Positions 54,553 through 64,000 of a stretch of 64,000 nucleotides of DNA are shown in pieces; within the stretch, counting starts at the first letter, position 1; each line of letters starts with the position of its first letter. The position numbers were made by a program, and so were the translations under genes. Origin of the DNA: Alphaproteobacteria bacterium (GTDB lineage: Bacteria; Pseudomonadota; Alphaproteobacteria; Geminicoccales; Geminicoccaceae). The notes under the pieces were generated by a model. That model made no database searches and had not been told where the DNA came from. It was given only the letters and a program-made list of their open reading frames with translations. The DNA lies in contig JALSGP010000040.1 of the NCBI GenBank assembly GCA_026982705.1, positions 61,648 to 125,647 on the forward strand, written 5' to 3'.

Positions 54553-55295
54553 GTCTCGAGGGGGCGGCGGACCAGCGCCCGCGTCTCGCGGACCCGGGCC
54601 ACCTCCACGAACCCGGCCTCCCGCACCGCTTCGAGCCAGGCCCGGGCGCGCGCGGCGCCGACGACGGCGGGATGGAGCTCCACCAGCACCCGCGGCACCC
54701 GGGCGAGATCCGCCGGCGGCACCGTCACCTCCGCCCCCTCCACGTCCAGCACCAGCACGTCCGGCACCACCCCCTCCCCGGCGAGGCGATCCAGCAGGGT
54801 GGCGAGACGGATCCCCGGCACCGTCACGGGCTCGGCGTCCGCCCGTGCCCGAAGCAGGCTCGAGGACCAGAGCCGGCGGCTGCGCCAGAATCGGACGGGC
54901 CCGTCCCCGGCGGCGAGGGCGGCGTGGTGGAGCTCCGGCGGCGGCAGTCCGTTGAGGGCGAAGTTGGCGCGGACGAGGTCCAGAAGCGTCGGATCCGCCT
55001 CGACGCCCACGTAGCGGGCGGCGCCCAGCCGCCTCATCGCCTGGAGGGCGAGAAAACCGATGCCGGCGCCGCACTCCAGCACCACGTCGCCCGGGCGTAC
55101 CAGCCGGGCCAGGAGGGGGACGTCGTCCCGCTCCCAGCCGCGCCAGATCAGATAGCGGACGGCGGGATCGAGGGCGGGATGATCGAGGGCGAGACGGACG
55201 CCCGCCACCTCGGTGCGGGCCACGGGCGCCAGCAGCCGGCCCACCACCGCGTCGCGCACCCGCCGCAGCCGTCTCCACAGCTCCACCGTTTTCAC
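54549..55295 (-). CDS. FkbM family methyltransferase
   Basis: A 248-residue SAM-dependent methyltransferase. The SAM loop is VVLECGAGIGFLALQAM near residue 70, with YVGVEADPTL following, and VPDVLVLDVEGAEVTV near 180 is the FkbM-type block. FkbM enzymes O-methylate sugars and other small molecules; the substrate here is unknown. GTG at 55295 (GTGAAAACGGTG) is the best start. It overlaps the end of the radical-SAM pseudogene by 4 nt and lies 29 nt downstream of boxR on the same strand. Confidence 0.85.
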   Translation of the reverse strand: MKTVELWRRLRRVRDAVVGRLLAPVARTEVAGVRLALDHPALDPAVRYLIWRGWERDDVPLLARLVRPGDVVLECGAGIGFLALQAMRRLGAARYVGVEADPTLLDLVRANFALNGLPPPELHHAALAAGDGPVRFWRSRRLWSSSLLRARADAEPVTVPGIRLATLLDRLAGEGVVPDVLVLDVEGAEVTVPPADLARVPRVLVELHPAVVGAARARAWLEAVREAGFVEVARVRETRALVRRPLET

Positions 55296-55324
55296 CCGTG
55301 GACTGCCCGGGACAGGATGCCGTC

Positions 55325-56209
55325 TCAACCTTTGGTCGACAAGCCGCCCCGCACGCCCCCGGCCCCGTCGCGGAGCAGCGGGCCGACCAGGGCCAGCAGT
55401 TCGTCGAGACAGGCCCGCACCGAACGGCCGGAGGTGTCGAGCCGGTGGTCGGCGCGGGCGTAGAGAGGGGCGCGGTTCTCCAGCAGCCGCGCCACATGCT
55501 CGCGGGCGCGGTCGAAGCCCCGCATGGGGCGCGTGTCGCCCTGGGCGCGCACCCGCTCCAGATGCTCCTCGGGCCTGGCGGTGAGCCACACGGTGCGGAA
55601 ATGGCGCAGCAGCAGCTCGAAGGCCGCGGGATCGTGGACGATGCCCCCCGCCGTCTCCAGCACCATGCGCCCCGGCCGGCGGACGAGATCCTCCAGCGCC
55701 TCGCGCGCGAAGCGGCGGTAGGCCTCCTCGCCGCCGAGGGCGAACAGTTCGTCCACCCGCATGCCGGCGAGCCGCTCCACCTCGCCGCTCAGACGCAGGA
55801 AGGGCACGCCGGTGGCGGCCGCCAGCGCCCGGCCGAGGGTGGTCTTGCCGGCCCCCCGCAGCCCCACCAGCGCCACGCCGCGCAGCCGCGCCCGCCGGCT
55901 CTCCAGCCAGCGCCGCACCAGCGCCGCCAGCTCCTCCCGCTCGCGGGGGGTGAGTCCGGTCAAAAGCACCGCCAGCTCACCACCGTCGCCGCCGCCGTCG
56001 GCGAACACCTCGAGGGGCGTCGCCCCCAGCGCCCGCAGGACCCGCAGCAGCAGGCCCAGCGAGACATTGGCCTCCCCCTTCTCCAGCAGGCCGAGATAGC
56101 GCTCCGAGACCCCGGCCCGCTCGGCGAGGCGGGCACGCGAGAGGCCGCGGCTCTCGCGCAGGGCGCGCAGTCTGCGGGCGACGAGACGGAGGGTGTCCTC
56201 GCGGATCAT
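55325..56209 (-). CDS. boxR: BoxR/BzdR-like regulator of benzoyl-CoA degradation
   Basis: A 294-residue two-domain regulator. Residues 5-65 are an XRE helix-turn-helix (LAERAGVSERYLGLLEKGEAN), and residues 110-285 are a shikimate-kinase-like domain with P-loop GLRGAGKTT at 116-124. This fusion is the hallmark of BzdR/BoxR repressors, which release DNA when the kinase-like domain binds benzoyl-CoA. It is divergent from boxC with a 139-nt gap holding two AT-rich elements and a promoter. ATG at 56209. Confidence 0.92.
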   Translation of the reverse strand: MIREDTLRLVARRLRALRESRGLSRARLAERAGVSERYLGLLEKGEANVSLGLLLRVLRALGATPLEVFADGGGDGGELAVLLTGLTPREREELAALVRRWLESRRARLRGVALVGLRGAGKTTLGRALAAATGVPFLRLSGEVERLAGMRVDELFALGGEEAYRRFAREALEDLVRRPGRMVLETAGGIVHDPAAFELLLRHFRTVWLTARPEEHLERVRAQGDTRPMRGFDRAREHVARLLENRAPLYARADHRLDTSGRSVRACLDELLALVGPLLRDGAGGVRGGLSTKG

Positions 56210-56232
56210 GGTGCTCGGGCCCCGCCGTTCTC

Positions 56233-56245
56233 GAAATATATTTCA
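56233..56245 (+). promoter_or_regulatory. AT-rich element 1 in the boxR-boxC gap (candidate BoxR site)
   Basis: GAAATATATTTCA. The first 12 bases are a perfect palindrome. It matches element 2 (56351-56363) at 11 of 13 positions and in the same orientation. It lies 23 nt before the boxR start and about 45 nt ahead of the boxC -35 box. Confidence 0.5.
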
Positions 56246-56289
56246 CTGTACCGGGCCGCGGACCAGGGGCGTCCCGTCGCGGACGGGGC

Positions 56290-56319
56290 TGGACAGACGG
56301 GGCGGAGCGAAACTATACT
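56290..56319 (+). promoter_or_regulatory. Promoter of boxCBA
   Basis: TGGACA (56290-56295), an 18-nt spacer, TATACT (56314-56319). Good -10 and five of six bases in the -35. The start would be near 56326, about 23 nt ahead of boxC; AGGAGG lies between. Confidence 0.6.
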
Positions 56320-56348
56320 GCCGCCGTCGGCAGGAGGACGCGGGCACC

Positions 56349-58058
<1,710 letters not shown>

Positions 58059-58060
58059 CC

Positions 58061-59512
58061 ATGACGGAATCGATCCACGTCGACTACACGACGCGCATCC
58101 CCAACAACGTCGGCCTCGCCGAGGACGCCCGCGTCCGTCGCGCCCTCGAGCGGTGGCATCCGGGCTATCTCGACTGGTGGATGGAGCGCGGTCCCGACGG
58201 CTTCCAGCAGGCGCTGGTCTATCTCCGCACCGCCGTCTCGGTGGATCCCCGCGGCTGGGCGGTGTTCGACTTCGTGCGCATGCCCGAGTACAAGTGGGGG
58301 ATCCTGCTGGCCCCCAAGATGGAGGGCCGGACCATCCCCTTCGGTCGCCACCGTGGCGAGCCGGCCTGGCAGGAGGTGCCGGGCGAGTACCGGGCCATGC
58401 TGCGCCGTCTCATCGTCATCCAGGGCGACACCGAGCCGGCCTCGGTGGAGCAGCAGCGCCATCTCGGCAAGACCGCGCCCTCCCTCTACGACCTGCGCAA
58501 CCTCTTCCAGGTCAACGTGGAGGAGGGCCGGCACCTCTGGGCGATGGTCTATCTCCTGTTCAAGTACTTCGGCCGTGACGGACGCGACGAGGCCGAGGAG
58601 CTGCTGCGCCGGCAGTCCGGCAGCCAGGACGCCCCCCGCATGCTGGGCGCCTTCAACGAGGAGACGCCGGACTGGCTGTCCTTCTTCATGTTCACCTTCT
58701 TCACCGACCGCGACGGCAAGATGCAGCTCGAGGCCCTCGCCCAGTCCGGCTTCGATCCCCTCTCCCGCACCTGCCGCTTCATGCTCACCGAGGAGGCCCA
58801 CCACATGTTCGTGGGCGAGACGGGGGTGGGGCGGATCATCGAGCGCACCTGCCGGGCCATGCGCGAGGCCGGTGTCGACGATCCCACCGACGTGGAACGG
58901 GTGCGGCGGCTCGGGGTGATCGACCTGCCGCTGGTCCAGAAGAAGATGAACCTCCACTTCTCCCTCACCCTCGACCTGTTCGGCTCGGAGATCTCCACCA
59001 ACGCCGCCAACGCCTTCGAGGCGGGTCTCAAGGGACGGTTCCGGGAAGTGAAGATCGACGACGATCACCGGCTCGAACACGACACCTATCCGGTCCCGCG
59101 GGTGATCGACGGCGAGATCCGCATCGAGGAGGTGCCGGCCCTCACCGCCCTCAACTGTCGTCTGCGGGACGACTACATCCGTGACTGTCAGGGCGGTGTG
59201 AACCGGTGGAACCGCATCATCCGCAAGTACGGCTACGACTTCGAACTGCGGCTGCCCCATCCGGGCTTCCACCGCAAGATCGGCGAGTTCCGCGGACATC
59301 ACGTGAGCCCGGAGGGGGAGCTGCTGTCGGCGGAGGAGTGGATGCGGCGGCGCGGCGCGTGGCTCCCCGACGCCGACGATCAGGCCTTCGTCGAGGAGCT
59401 GATGGCCACGCCGGAATACCGGCCCGGCCACTACGCCCGCTGGATCGCACCGCCCAAGAGCGGCATCGACAACAAGCCGGGCGACTTCGAATACGTCAAA
59501 CTCCATCCCTGA
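58061..59512 (+). CDS. boxB: Benzoyl-CoA 2,3-epoxidase, oxygenase component BoxB
   Basis: A 483-residue class I di-iron protein that inserts oxygen into benzoyl-CoA to form the 2,3-epoxide. Likely iron ligands are Glu125, the Glu155-x2-His158 pair in VEEGRHLW, Asp216 or Asp218 in FFTDRDG, and the Glu-x2-His in LTEEAHHMF (244-248). YTTRIPNNVGLA at 9-20 and the C-terminal IDNKPGDFEYVKLH are typical. ATG at 58061, 2 nt after boxC. A 10-bp hairpin follows. Confidence 0.96.
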   Translation: MTESIHVDYTTRIPNNVGLAEDARVRRALERWHPGYLDWWMERGPDGFQQALVYLRTAVSVDPRGWAVFDFVRMPEYKWGILLAPKMEGRTIPFGRHRGEPAWQEVPGEYRAMLRRLIVIQGDTEPASVEQQRHLGKTAPSLYDLRNLFQVNVEEGRHLWAMVYLLFKYFGRDGRDEAEELLRRQSGSQDAPRMLGAFNEETPDWLSFFMFTFFTDRDGKMQLEALAQSGFDPLSRTCRFMLTEEAHHMFVGETGVGRIIERTCRAMREAGVDDPTDVERVRRLGVIDLPLVQKKMNLHFSLTLDLFGSEISTNAANAFEAGLKGRFREVKIDDDHRLEHDTYPVPRVIDGEIRIEEVPALTALNCRLRDDYIRDCQGGVNRWNRIIRKYGYDFELRLPHPGFHRKIGEFRGHHVSPEGELLSAEEWMRRRGAWLPDADDQAFVEELMATPEYRPGHYARWIAPPKSGIDNKPGDFEYVKLHP

Positions 59513-59517
59513 GGCCC

Positions 59518-59540
59518 CGGGGCGGCCCGGGGCCGCCCCG
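59518..59540 (+). terminator. Hairpin between boxB and boxA
   Basis: CGGGGCGGCC (59518-59527), a CGG loop, GGCCGCCCCG (59531-59540): a perfect 10-bp stem 5 nt past the boxB stop. No T-run, so likely an mRNA processing or partial-termination element that lets boxB exceed boxA. Confidence 0.5.
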
Positions 59541-59577
59541 CTTCCTCCCTTTCGGGCCGTCACCGCCGGGACATCCC

Positions 59578-60795
59578 ATGGCACTGCGCAAACAGCACGT
59601 CATCGACCCCGAGATCTGCATCCGCTGCAACACCTGCGAGGAGACCTGCCCCATCGGGGCCGTGACCCACGACGACAACAACTATGTCGTCGATCCCGAG
59701 AAGTGCAATTTCTGCATGGACTGCATTCATCCCTGCCCTACCGGCGCCATCGACAACTGGCGCATGGTGGAGCGGTACTATACGCTGGAGGAACAGTTCT
59801 CCTGGCTGGAACTGCCGCCGGAGACGGTGCCGGCGGCCGATCCCGCCGTCACCGGCGAAGCCGGCGACGCGGAAGCGGAACGGCTCATCGCCGAGGCCCA
59901 CGCGGCCACCGGCGGTCGTCCCGTCGCGCCCCGCGGCGCCCCGTCGCCGGTGGTGGGGCTCCACGATCGCACCGCCCCCGCCGTGGCCCGGGTGGTGGGC
60001 AACTATCGGGTGACGGCCGCGGACTCGGACTCCGACGTCCGCCACATCGTCCTCGACTTCGGCGCCACGCCCTTCCCGGTGGTGGAGGGCCAGAGCCTCG
60101 GCGTGATCCCGCCGGGCACCGGCCCCGACGGTCGGCCGCGGCCCATCCGCCTCTACTCCATCTCCAGTCCGCGCGACGGCGAGAAGCCGGGCAGTCCCCG
60201 TCTCGTCGCCCTCACCGTCAAGCGGGTGGTGGCGCGCCGTCCCGACGGCTCGCTGCACCGCGGCCTCTGCTCCAACTGGCTGTGCGATCTGGAGCGGGGG
60301 GCCGAGGTCCCGGTGGTGGGTCCCTTCGGCACCACCTTCCTCCTCACCGACGATCCCGCCGCCGACATCGTCATGATCTGCACCGGCACCGGCTCCGCCC
60401 CCTTCCGCGCCTTCACCGAGCGCCGGCGGCGGACCATGCGTCACGCGCCGGGCCGGCTGTATCTGTTCTTCGGCGCGCGCACGCCGGAGGAGCTGCCCTA
60501 TTTCGGTCCGCTGCAGAAGGTGCCGCGTGATCTGCTGCATCGGGAGCTGGTCTATTCGCGCCGGCCGGACCGGCCGCGGGAGTACGTGCAGGACCGCATG
60601 CGCCTCCGCGGCGGGCTGCTGGCCGGACTGCTGCGCCGGCCCGCCACCCACGTCTACGTCTGCGGCGTGCGCGGTATGGAGGCCGGGGTGGAGGCCGCCT
60701 TCGCCGAGATCGCCCGGAGCCACGGCCTCGGGCCATGGGAGGCGCTGCGGGCCCGGATGGTCGCGGAGGGACGCTATCATGTCGAGACCTGGTGA
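59578..60795 (+). CDS. boxA: Benzoyl-CoA 2,3-epoxidase, reductase component BoxA
   Basis: A 405-residue NADPH-dependent reductase that feeds electrons to BoxB. The N-terminus carries two 4Fe-4S motifs, CIRCNTCEETCP and CNFCMDCIHPCP. A linker of about 60 residues leads to the ferredoxin-NADP reductase part, with RLYSISSPR for FAD (near 184), and GTGSAPFRAFTE for NADP (near 264). ATG at 59578. The stop overlaps the thioesterase gene by 17 nt. Confidence 0.95.
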   Translation: MALRKQHVIDPEICIRCNTCEETCPIGAVTHDDNNYVVDPEKCNFCMDCIHPCPTGAIDNWRMVERYYTLEEQFSWLELPPETVPAADPAVTGEAGDAEAERLIAEAHAATGGRPVAPRGAPSPVVGLHDRTAPAVARVVGNYRVTAADSDSDVRHIVLDFGATPFPVVEGQSLGVIPPGTGPDGRPRPIRLYSISSPRDGEKPGSPRLVALTVKRVVARRPDGSLHRGLCSNWLCDLERGAEVPVVGPFGTTFLLTDDPAADIVMICTGTGSAPFRAFTERRRRTMRHAPGRLYLFFGARTPEELPYFGPLQKVPRDLLHRELVYSRRPDRPREYVQDRMRLRGGLLAGLLRRPATHVYVCGVRGMEAGVEAAFAEIARSHGLGPWEALRARMVAEGRYHVETW

Positions 60796-61231
60796 GGCGC
60801 CCTTCGTCTATCGCCGCCGCCCGCGCTGGCAGGAGGTGGACGCGGCGCGCATCGTCTACACCATGCGCCTGCCCGACTACGGCATGGAGGCCATCGAGGC
60901 CTGGCTGGAGGATCGCACGGGCAAGAACTGGTACACCCTCAATCTCGACTGGAACCTCGGCACGCCCTTCGTCCACGTCTCGGCCGATCTGCTTGCCCCG
61001 GCCACGCCGCGGGACGAGCTGCTGATCGGGGTGTGGCCACGGCGGCTCGGGCGCAGCTCCCTCACCTTCGAGGTGGCGGGGGAGCGGACGGGCGACGGCA
61101 GGCCGGTGTTCCGCGGCCGCTATGTGTGCGTGTGCGTGGTCTCCGACACCATGGAGCCGGTGCCGGTGGACCCGCGCATCGCCGAGCCCTTCCGCCGCGA
61201 CATGGCGCGGACGGGGACCGCCGACGGCTGA
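60779..61231 (+). CDS. Hotdog-fold acyl-CoA thioesterase (4-hydroxybenzoyl-CoA thioesterase-like)
   Basis: A 150-residue single hotdog domain. FVYRRRPRWQEVDAARIVYTM resembles the 4HBT-type start where an Asp precedes (H/I)VY; here it is at Asp21. It probably releases CoA from stalled or excess aromatic acyl-CoA in the Box pathway, as thioesterases in other box clusters are thought to do. ATG at 60779, overlapping boxA. No boxD (aldehyde dehydrogenase) or benzoate-CoA ligase follows in the window. Confidence 0.8.
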   Translation: MSRPGEAPFVYRRRPRWQEVDAARIVYTMRLPDYGMEAIEAWLEDRTGKNWYTLNLDWNLGTPFVHVSADLLAPATPRDELLIGVWPRRLGRSSLTFEVAGERTGDGRPVFRGRYVCVCVVSDTMEPVPVDPRIAEPFRRDMARTGTADG

Positions 61232-61249
61232 CGGCGGCCCCGTGCGAAA

Positions 61250-61271
61250 GGAGGCCCCGTCCGGAGCCTCC
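61250..61271. terminator. Shared hairpin between the box operon and fccB
   Basis: GGAGGC (61250-61255) and GCCTCC (61266-61271) with a 10-nt loop, between two convergent genes. On the minus strand it is followed by TTT. Weak but well placed. Confidence 0.45.
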
Positions 61272-61311
61272 CTTCCGTGGAGCGGGCACGCGGCCCGCTT
61301 CGACCGTGCCA

Positions 61312-62589
61312 TCAGGCGAAAATGTCCTGGGTGATGCTCTCGTACCAGGCGTCCGCCTCGGCCCGGGTCTGCGCCCGCACTTCCGGCGGCTCGTCCACCT
61401 TGCTGATGAACTTGTCCACCACCTCGATCATGGTCTCGCCGGCCTTGTAGCTGGCGCCCACCTTGACCGCGTCGTCGTCCGCCACCGAGCTCCAGCAGGT
61501 GTTACGGTAGCGGGCGGGGAAGCGCCTGTCGCCCAGCAGCTGGTGGCGGATGTCCATGGCCACCACCTTGGCCTGGGAATTGGCGGCGAAGCCGGACTTG
61601 GGCATCTTGCTGGCGATGGAGGCATCGCCGAGGACATAGACGTCCCGGGCCACCCGCGAGGCCATGGAGTCGGGATCGATGGGGCACCAGCCGGAGTCGT
61701 CGGTGAGACCGGCGCGGTGGGCGATCCAGCCGGCCTTCTGGGGCGGGATGATGTTAGCCACCGAGGCCTTGATGACGTCGCCCCCTTCGAGGGTGACGGT
61801 CATCTCCTTGGTGTCCACCTTCACCACCCGGCCGCCGAGTTCGCCGGGGATCCACTCGATCATGCCCTCGTAGTAGCGTTGCCAGGCATCCTGGAAGAGC
61901 GCCTGCTTGGAGAACTTGTCCTTGGGATCGCAGACGACGATCTTGGACTTGGGCTTGTGCTTCTTGAGATAGTTGGCGATCAGCGAGGTCCGCTCGTAGG
62001 GCCCGGGCGGGCAGCGGTAGGGATTGGGCGGCGGCGCGATCACCACGGTCCCGCCATCCTCCATCGCCTCGAGCTGGGCGCGCAGCAGCGCCGTCTGCTC
62101 GCCCGCCTGATAGGCGTGGGGCATGTCCATGGCCGCCGCCTCGTCGTAGCCCTCGATGGCCTCGTAACGGAAGTCGATGCCGGGCGCGACCACCAGCTTG
62201 TCGTAGGGCAGCTCGCGACCGCTGGCGAGGCGGACCACCTTCTTGCCGGTGTCCACGTCCACCGCCATGTCGCGATAATGGACGACGCCGTACTTCTGGA
62301 CGAGATTGACGTAGCGATGGGTGATGGACTCGAGCGTGCGCCAGCCGGCCAGGTAGAGGTTGCTGTAGAAGCAGGTGGTGTAGGTCTCCTTGGGCTCCAC
62401 CAGCGCCACCTCGATGGCACCCTTGCTGTCACGGGCCACGTACTTGGCCACCGTGGCCCCGGCGGCGCCGCCACCGATCACCACCACCTTGGGCCGGCTC
62501 TGCGCCCGCAGCACGTGCGGAGCCGCCATCAGACCCACGCCCAGGACGGCCGTGGTCCCGAGCAGGCCGCGTCGCGTCAGACGGGTCAT
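61312..62589 (-). CDS. fccB: Flavocytochrome c sulfide dehydrogenase, flavoprotein subunit
   Basis: A 425-residue periplasmic flavoprotein exported through Tat (TRRGLLG, signal to about residue 30). It oxidises sulfide to sulfur or polysulfide and passes electrons to the cytochrome subunit. The FAD loop [16 protein letters not shown] is at about 35-50. Cys73 in TTCFYSN matches the Cys that binds FAD covalently in the family, and Cys193 ([12 protein letters not shown]) and Cys365 (RNTCWS) match the redox-active disulfide. It starts 1 nt after the cytochrome gene stop. Confidence 0.93.
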   Translation of the reverse strand: MTRLTRRGLLGTTAVLGVGLMAAPHVLRAQSRPKVVVIGGGAAGATVAKYVARDSKGAIEVALVEPKETYTTCFYSNLYLAGWRTLESITHRYVNLVQKYGVVHYRDMAVDVDTGKKVVRLASGRELPYDKLVVAPGIDFRYEAIEGYDEAAAMDMPHAYQAGEQTALLRAQLEAMEDGGTVVIAPPPNPYRCPPGPYERTSLIANYLKKHKPKSKIVVCDPKDKFSKQALFQDAWQRYYEGMIEWIPGELGGRVVKVDTKEMTVTLEGGDVIKASVANIIPPQKAGWIAHRAGLTDDSGWCPIDPDSMASRVARDVYVLGDASIASKMPKSGFAANSQAKVVAMDIRHQLLGDRRFPARYRNTCWSSVADDDAVKVGASYKAGETMIEVVDKFISKVDEPPEVRAQTRAEADAWYESITQDIFA

Positions 62590-62590
62590 C

Positions 62591-62920
62591 TCACGATCCT
62601 CCCTTCTGCTCCCTGAGATCGGCGAAATAGGCGGCGAGCGATTCGATCTCCTCGTCGCCCAGCGCCCGCGCCACCGCCTGCATCACCGGGTTCTCCCGCT
62701 CCCCCGAGCGATAGGCCCGGAGGGCGTCGATGAAATAGTCCGTCGGCAGCAGCCACAGCGGCGGGATCACCCCGTCGGTGACGTCGGGGGGATGACAGGC
62801 GGTACACTCGTTGGCGAGGTACTCACCGTACGCAGGATCGCCCTCGGCCCGACCTTCCGCCACCATCCACCAGAAGATCGACCCGGCAAGGACGGCTGTG
62901 ATGGCCCTGGCTCGTGTCAT
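62591..62920 (-). CDS. fccA: Monoheme cytochrome c subunit of sulfide dehydrogenase
   Basis: A 109-residue protein with a signal peptide (about 1-25) and one CTACH heme site (Cys39, Cys42, His43). The sixth ligand may be the Met in ENPVMQAVA. The short, single-heme form is like SoxE/FccA of many proteobacteria, not the diheme subunit of Allochromatium. It is immediately upstream of fccB and would carry electrons from it. ATG at 62920; the nearest good Shine-Dalgarno (AGGAGG) lies about 30 nt away, so initiation may be weak. Confidence 0.88.
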   Translation of the reverse strand: MTRARAITAVLAGSIFWWMVAEGRAEGDPAYGEYLANECTACHPPDVTDGVIPPLWLLPTDYFIDALRAYRSGERENPVMQAVARALGDEEIESLAAYFADLREQKGGS

Positions 62921-63142
62921 TATCCGACTGCAGGTGTTGGGGTGAGTTCCTCCTAGTCGCTTTCGAGCGCCTTGGCAATACCCATTCGCTTCGCTAGAGT
63001 TCTTCGAGATGAGAGCGATCTTCCCCGAAGATCAACTTCCTGAAACGAGGATTCCCGACTTTTGCCGCCGGAGCCCGCCGGAAACGCGCCGAATTTTCAT
63101 CGTTTTCCTGTGGAATCCCGTCCGAACGGCGCGACCGCGCCC

Positions 63143-64000
63143 TCAGCGCAGCCCCCAGAAACGCAGCGCCGCCTCCAGATGGGGCGCCGGCCGCGGCAGC
63201 GCGAAGCGGAAGATGCGGCCGGTGCGCGGATGGGGAAAGGCGATGGCCATGGCCTGGAGCATCAGCCCCCGCGGTGCCCCGGCCGGCCAAGTGGCCGGAT
63301 CGCCGTATTTGGCATCGCCCATGACGGGACAGCCCAGCAGCGCACAATGGGCCCGGAGCTGGTGAGTGCGCCCGGTGTGCGGCCGCAGTTCCAGCCACGC
63401 CGCCCGGTCGGCGGCGCGGGCCAGCACCCGGTATCCGGTGACCGCCCGCCGCACCTCCGGGGCATCCGGCGTCATCCGCGCCTCGCCGCGGGGGCCGGCC
63501 TTGCCCAGGGGAATGTCGATGACGCCCTCGGCCCGCGGCGGTCGGCCCAGGACCACCGCCCAGTAGATCTTCTCCACCCGCTGGTGGCGAAAGGCCTCCA
63601 TCAGCGCCCGTGCGGCCACGAGATGGCGGGCCAGCACCAGCACGCCGGCGGTGTCGCGGTCGAGGCGGTGGACGAGGCGCGGCCGTTCGCCGCCCTCCGC
63701 CAGGGCCGCCAGCAGACCGTCGAGATGACGGCGGGTCTTGGGCCCGCCCTGGACGGCGAGCCCGGCGGGCTTCTCCAGGATCAGGATGTCGTCGTCGGCG
63801 TGACGCACGAGGCCGCGCACGAAGCGGCGGTCGGCCTCGGAGAGATGCCGCTCGGGCCGACGCCCGGCGCGTTCGAGGGCGAGCTGCGGCGGGATGCGCA
63901 CCATCTGGCCGGCGGCGATGCGGGTGTCCGGCGTCACCCGCCGCCCGTCCAGCCGGAACTGGCCGGTGCGCACCAGCTTCATCACCGCCCCGTAGGGCAG
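63143..64000 (-). CDS. RluC/RluD-family pseudouridine synthase, N-terminus cut off
   Basis: At least 285 residues; the frame continues past the right edge of the window, so the start is not visible. An S4-like N-terminal part (FRLDGRRVTPDTRIAAGQMV) precedes the catalytic domain. The catalytic Asp is in RLVHRLDRDTAG, and the later motifs are ARAADRAAWLELRPHTGRTHQLRAH (over about 195-219) and GDAKYGD. Closest to RluC, which modifies 23S rRNA at 955/2504/2580; RluD cannot be fully excluded. About 220 nt without a gene separate it from fccA. Confidence 0.88.
   Translation of the reverse strand: MPYGAVMKLVRTGQFRLDGRRVTPDTRIAAGQMVRIPPQLALERAGRRPERHLSEADRRFVRGLVRHADDDILILEKPAGLAVQGGPKTRRHLDGLLAALAEGGERPRLVHRLDRDTAGVLVLARHLVAARALMEAFRHQRVEKIYWAVVLGRPPRAEGVIDIPLGKAGPRGEARMTPDAPEVRRAVTGYRVLARAADRAAWLELRPHTGRTHQLRAHCALLGCPVMGDAKYGDPATWPAGAPRGLMLQAMAIAFPHPRTGRIFRFALPRPAPHLEAALRFWGLR

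Noticed and set aside
61033..62616. A 527-codon open frame on the plus strand
   Set aside because: It is antisense to fccB, and no domain or ribosome-binding site is found.

Overview
The window is 64 kb of very GC-rich DNA, packed with genes that often overlap by ATGA or GTGA. Gene content points to an alphaproteobacterium of the Rhodospirillales type. The markers are a TIGR02300 acidic protein, an ELM1-family protein, an AapJQMP amino-acid importer, phaA-phaB, a Tad pilus locus and a box (aerobic benzoyl-CoA) operon. This placement is inferred from gene families only; no rRNA is present.

Layout. 1-2.5 kb: a truncated universal stress protein, a CopD-like membrane protein, a cytoplasmic subtilisin-like protease with a hairpin over its ribosome-binding site, and a pseudoazurin. 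2.6-10.4 kb (minus strand): two core operons, cysS-cimA-trmJ and aroA-cmk-rpsA, each with 4-nt overlaps. 10.5-13.2 kb: TIGR02300, a lipid A-type acyltransferase and ELM1. 13.2-18.9 kb: a SYLF lipid-binding protein, then the stress-linked prkA-yeaH-spoVR operon behind a strong promoter and a long leader. 19.0-20.9 kb: an orphan PglC-like/PglE-like pair.

20.86-29.89 kb is the most unusual part. It is a compact T7-like (podoviral) particle-assembly cassette with portal, scaffold, capsid, both tail tubular proteins, large terminase and small companions. No integrase, replication, lysis, tail-fibre or small-terminase gene is seen. All frames are open. A hairpin sits where T7 has its main late terminator. 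Two promoters and an inverted-repeat operator sit at its head, facing a LexA/S24-like regulator that has lost the catalytic Ser-Lys pair. This could be a decayed prophage or a domesticated particle or gene-transfer-agent-like system.

30.7-43.3 kb: ispB (TTG start); DUF2007, a TrmN6-like methyltransferase, an S49 peptidase and a small zinc-ribbon protein; the aap importer; a ureohydrolase; DUF2927; a HugZ-like protein; tRNA-Met; and phaB-phaA. 43.5-52.6 kb: a Tad/Flp pilus locus (flp, cpaABCDEF, tadB, tadC), with a 0.7-kb insert between tadB and tadC that is open in one frame and overlaps both neighbours. 53.0-55.3 kb: rpmB, the eroded remains of a PflX-like radical-SAM gene, and an FkbM methyltransferase. 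55.3-61.2 kb: boxR, boxC, boxB, boxA and a thioesterase, with two near-identical AT-rich elements around the boxC promoter. 61.3-62.9 kb: flavocytochrome c sulfide dehydrogenase (fccA-fccB). The window ends inside an RluC-type pseudouridine synthase.

The metabolic picture is a respiring heterotroph that takes up amino acids, degrades benzoate through epoxidation of benzoyl-CoA, makes polyhydroxybutyrate and oxidises sulfide.
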